7,597 nt of DNA, from the NCBI GenBank assembly GCA_900548315.1, contig URJU01000105.1, positions 1-7,597 of the forward strand, in the 5' to 3' direction. The notes below the pieces were generated by a model that was not told where the DNA came from, did not search any database, and saw only the letters and a list, made by a program, of their open reading frames with translations. Origin of the DNA: an uncultured Coprococcus sp. GTDB lineage: Bacteria; Bacillota; Clostridia; Lachnospirales; Lachnospiraceae. A program made the translations under genes and the position numbers. The stretch's first letter is position 1. Each line of letters begins with the position of its first letter. Shown here in pieces: positions 5,438 to 7,597 of this stretch.

Positions 5438-6565
5438 ATGAGAATAGCAATGTTTGGACAGAAGAGAATCCCATCCAGAGAAGGTGGTGTGGAGATAGTC
5501 GTTGAAGAACTAAGTATTCGTATGGCGGAACTGGGACACAAGGTTACTTGCTATAACAGAAAAGGGCACCATGTGAGTGGTTCACAGTATGACACTTTCA
5601 TAGGAAAAGAGTACAAGAATGTCAGAATAAAAACTGTTCCAACTATAGAGAAAAAAGGTCTTGCTGCTGTGTCGTCATCATTTTTTGCAGCACTTTGCAG
5701 CTTATTTGGAAGGTACGATGTGGTTCATATACATGCCGAAGGACCAGCGGCGTTTTGCTTTATACCTAAATTGTTTAGGAAAAGAGTAATAATTACAGTT
5801 CATGGTCTGGACTGGCAGAGAGAAAAATGGAAATCAGGATTCGGCGCAAAGTATATTCATTTTGGTGAAAAGATGGCGGTGAAACATGCTGATGAAATAA
5901 TTGTACTCAGCAAAGGTGTTCAGAGATATTTTATGGATACATATGGCCGAGAAACTGTGTTCATTCCAAATGGCGTAAACAGACCTGAGATAAAACCTGC
6001 TGACATAATTAACAAACGATTTGGATTATCAAAGGATTCATATATTCTATATCTGGGACGAATCGTTCCTGAAAAGGGAGAACATTATCTTATAGAGGCA
6101 TTCAAGCAGATAGATACAGACAAGAAACTTGTAATAGCTGGCGGTTCATCTGATACCGATGAATATATGGATAGGCTAAAGAAGATGGCACAGGGCGATG
6201 AAAGAATTGTGTTTACTGGGTTTGTACAGGGACAGATGCTGGAGGAGCTTTACAGTAATTCGTATATATATGTACTTCCAAGTGACCTTGAGGGTATGCC
6301 ACTTAGTCTTCTTGAGGCTATGAGCTATGGTAACTGTTGTCTTGTGTCTGATATAAAAGAATGCACGGAGGTTATTGAGGATAAAGCTGAAGTGTTCAGA
6401 AAGTCAGATATAGATGATTTGAGAATAAGATTACAAGAATTATGTAGCAGAGAAGACTTGGTGCAGAAATATAAAAAGGATGCGGCAGAGTATATCTGTG
6501 GTCGGTATGATTGGAACAAAATAGTTGATAAAACTTTAGAGTTATACGAGGGTGAAAGAAAATGA
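5438..6565 (+). CDS. GT4-family (GT-B fold) glycosyltransferase
   Basis: A 375-residue cytoplasmic glycosyltransferase expected to add a sugar from a nucleotide donor to the lipid-linked repeat unit. The N-terminal acceptor domain shows IPSREGGVEIVVEEL (11-25), a glycine-rich entry shared with rhamnosyl- and other GT4 transferases, then VVHIHAEGP (95-103) and ITVHGLDWQREKW (119-131). The C-terminal donor domain shows YLGRIVPEKG (205-214, Arg208 and Lys213 expected near the donor phosphates), LVIAGGS (231-237), RIVFTGFV (256-263) and the EX7E pair Glu285/Glu293 in LEGMPLSLLEAMSYG. It is a complete protein with no transmembrane helix. Donor and linkage are unknown. It is 2 nt from the previous stop and overlaps the next gene by 4 bp, so it is translationally coupled. 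From here the DNA is clearly more AT-rich than the preceding gene. Confidence 0.93.
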   Translation: MRIAMFGQKRIPSREGGVEIVVEELSIRMAELGHKVTCYNRKGHHVSGSQYDTFIGKEYKNVRIKTVPTIEKKGLAAVSSSFFAALCSLFGRYDVVHIHAEGPAAFCFIPKLFRKRVIITVHGLDWQREKWKSGFGAKYIHFGEKMAVKHADEIIVLSKGVQRYFMDTYGRETVFIPNGVNRPEIKPADIINKRFGLSKDSYILYLGRIVPEKGEHYLIEAFKQIDTDKKLVIAGGSSDTDEYMDRLKKMAQGDERIVFTGFVQGQMLEELYSNSYIYVLPSDLEGMPLSLLEAMSYGNCCLVSDIKECTEVIEDKAEVFRKSDIDDLRIRLQELCSREDLVQKYKKDAAEYICGRYDWNKIVDKTLELYEGERK

Positions 6566-7549
6566 AGATTCTCATGATAAATAAATTCCTCTATCCAAAT
6601 GGGGGAAGTGAAACTTATATATTTAAGCTTGGCGAACACCTTGAAAAACAAGGCCATGAGGTTCAATATTTTGGAATGGAACACGAAGGAAGATGCGTTG
6701 GAAACAAAGTAAATGCGTACACATCAGATATGGATTTCCATGGTGGCTCAAAATTGGCTAAGCTTACATATCCATTTAAGACTATATATAGTAAAGAGGC
6801 TCGTGTACAAATAAGAAAAGTGCTCGACGATTTTGAACCTGATGTGTGTCATCTTAATAATTTTAATTATCAGCTAACGCCATCTATGATATTAGAGATT
6901 GTGAAATGGAGGAAACAGACAGGACATAAATGCAAAATAGTGTTTACAGCACATGATTATCAGCTTGTATGTCCAAATCATATGTGTAACAATCCTAATA
7001 CGCATGAGAATTGTGAGAAATGTCTCGGCGGTAAATTTTTAAACTGCACAAAGGGAAAATGTATACATGGTTCTACAGCAAAATCAGTAATAGGAACTAT
7101 GGAGGCAGAATTCTGGAAGGTGAAGGGGACATATAAGTATATAGATACCATGATATGTTGTTCTGAATTCATGAAGTCTAAATTAGATACTAATCCTATA
7201 TTTGCCACAAAGACAGTAGCACTTCATAATTTTATTGATAAGGTTGAGTGGAAGAATACAGAAAAGAAAGATTATGTGTTGTATTTTGGAAGATTCTCAG
7301 AAGAGAAGGGAATAGGAACACTTATAGATGTGTGTAAAAAACTTCCGAATATTCAGTTTGTGTTTGCAGGAACTGGTCCGCTTGAAGATGAAATTAAGAA
7401 CATAAGGAACATAAAGAATGTTGGTTTTAAAAAAGGCGAAAGCTTAGAGAAACTTATCAGAGAAGCAAGGTTCTCTATATATCCATCAGAATGGTATGAG
7501 AATTGTCCATTTTCCGTTATGGAAAGTCAAATGTATGGAACCCCTGTAC
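6562..7549 (+). CDS. GT4-type glycosyltransferase with Cys-rich insertion, 3'-truncated by the contig end
   Basis: 329 complete codons are present before the adapter. I estimate 60-90 C-terminal residues are missing compared with typical family members. The start ATG overlaps the previous stop (ATGA), with GAGGGTGA at 6548-6555 as Shine-Dalgarno. The N-terminal domain shows FLYPNGGSETYIFKLGEHL (9-27), PDVCHLNNF (93-101) and FTAHDYQLVCPN (128-139). A cysteine cluster follows (Cys137, 142, 151, 154, 162, 167), including CEKCL at 151-155; such clusters recur in a subset of GT4 enzymes and may bind metal or be structural. The donor domain has YFGRFSEEKG (241-250, Arg244 and Lys249), FVFAGTGPLED (266-276) and the EX7E pair Glu313/Glu321. 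The reading frame stays open into adapter sequence, so any residues after about 329 are artefact. The product is a further sugar transferase for the repeat unit; specificity is unknown. Confidence 0.92.
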
Positions 7550-7597
7550 CTGTCTCTTATACACATCTCCGAGCCCACGAGACGCGTAGTAATCTCG
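7550..7597 (+). other. Nextera adapter with i7 index at the right contig end (artefact)
   Basis: 7550-7568 is the Tn5 mosaic end (starts CTGTCTCTTATAC), and 7569-7583 completes the Nextera read-2 adapter. 7584-7591 (GCGTAGTA) sits where the 8-base i7 index belongs, and 7592-7597 (ATCTCG) is the beginning of the P7 sequence. The index matches the partial index at the left end, so one library produced both ends. Nothing here belongs to the organism. Confidence 0.98.

Noticed and set aside
1..7597. Natural composite transposon with Tn5-like terminal inverted repeats
   Set aside because: The repeats continue into Illumina adapter, index and P7 bases, and no transposase is present, so they are library sequence.

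Overview
The window is an assembled contig carrying a partial exopolysaccharide/capsule (EPS/CPS) operon, all on the + strand, from a low-to-moderate GC Gram-positive bacterium. Heavy use of ATA and AGA codons, strong GGAGG-type ribosome binding sites, an LCP-Wzd-Wze-phosphoglycosyltransferase gene order and a secreted Ig-like repeat protein all suggest a Clostridia member, most likely Lachnospiraceae. That placement is inferred from style and not from a marker gene. Both contig ends are Illumina Nextera adapter (1-38 and 7550-7597), so only 39-7549 is biological and both ends of the operon are cut by the assembly.

Layout: 53-178 is a possible 41-residue single-span membrane protein. 248-1264 is an LCP (LytR-CpsA-Psr) protein. 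1296-2114 is a Wzz/CpsC chain-length regulator and tyrosine-kinase activator. 2111-2848 is a CpsD/Wze-type BY-kinase with a C-terminal tyrosine cluster. 2942-3742 is an exported, strongly basic Ig-like repeat protein. 3743-3983 is a gene-free, highly structured spacer that can fold into one short and three longer consecutive hairpins. 3984-5435 is a polyprenyl-phosphate sugar-1-phosphate transferase. 5438-6565 is a GT4 glycosyltransferase. 6562-7549 is a second GT4-type glycosyltransferase, truncated by the contig end and carrying a cysteine-rich insertion.

How they fit together: the phosphoglycosyltransferase would start a lipid-linked repeat unit on the inner membrane, the GT4 enzymes would extend it, the Wzd/Wze pair would control polymerisation and chain length by cyclic tyrosine phosphorylation, and the LCP protein would attach polymer to the cell wall. 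No flippase, polymerase or CpsB/YwqE-type phosphatase is in the window. Flippase and polymerase would be expected downstream of the truncation.

The unusual part is the roughly 1.1 kb between kinase and sugar transferase (2849-3983). It holds a polycationic secreted protein with different codon use, followed by a multi-hairpin spacer with no terminator T-run. The spacer is the best candidate here for something undescribed: an intercistronic RNA that could control processing, antitermination or translation of the downstream EPS genes. Composition also changes after about 5436, where the glycosyltransferase genes become clearly more AT-rich, as is common in the variable part of EPS loci.
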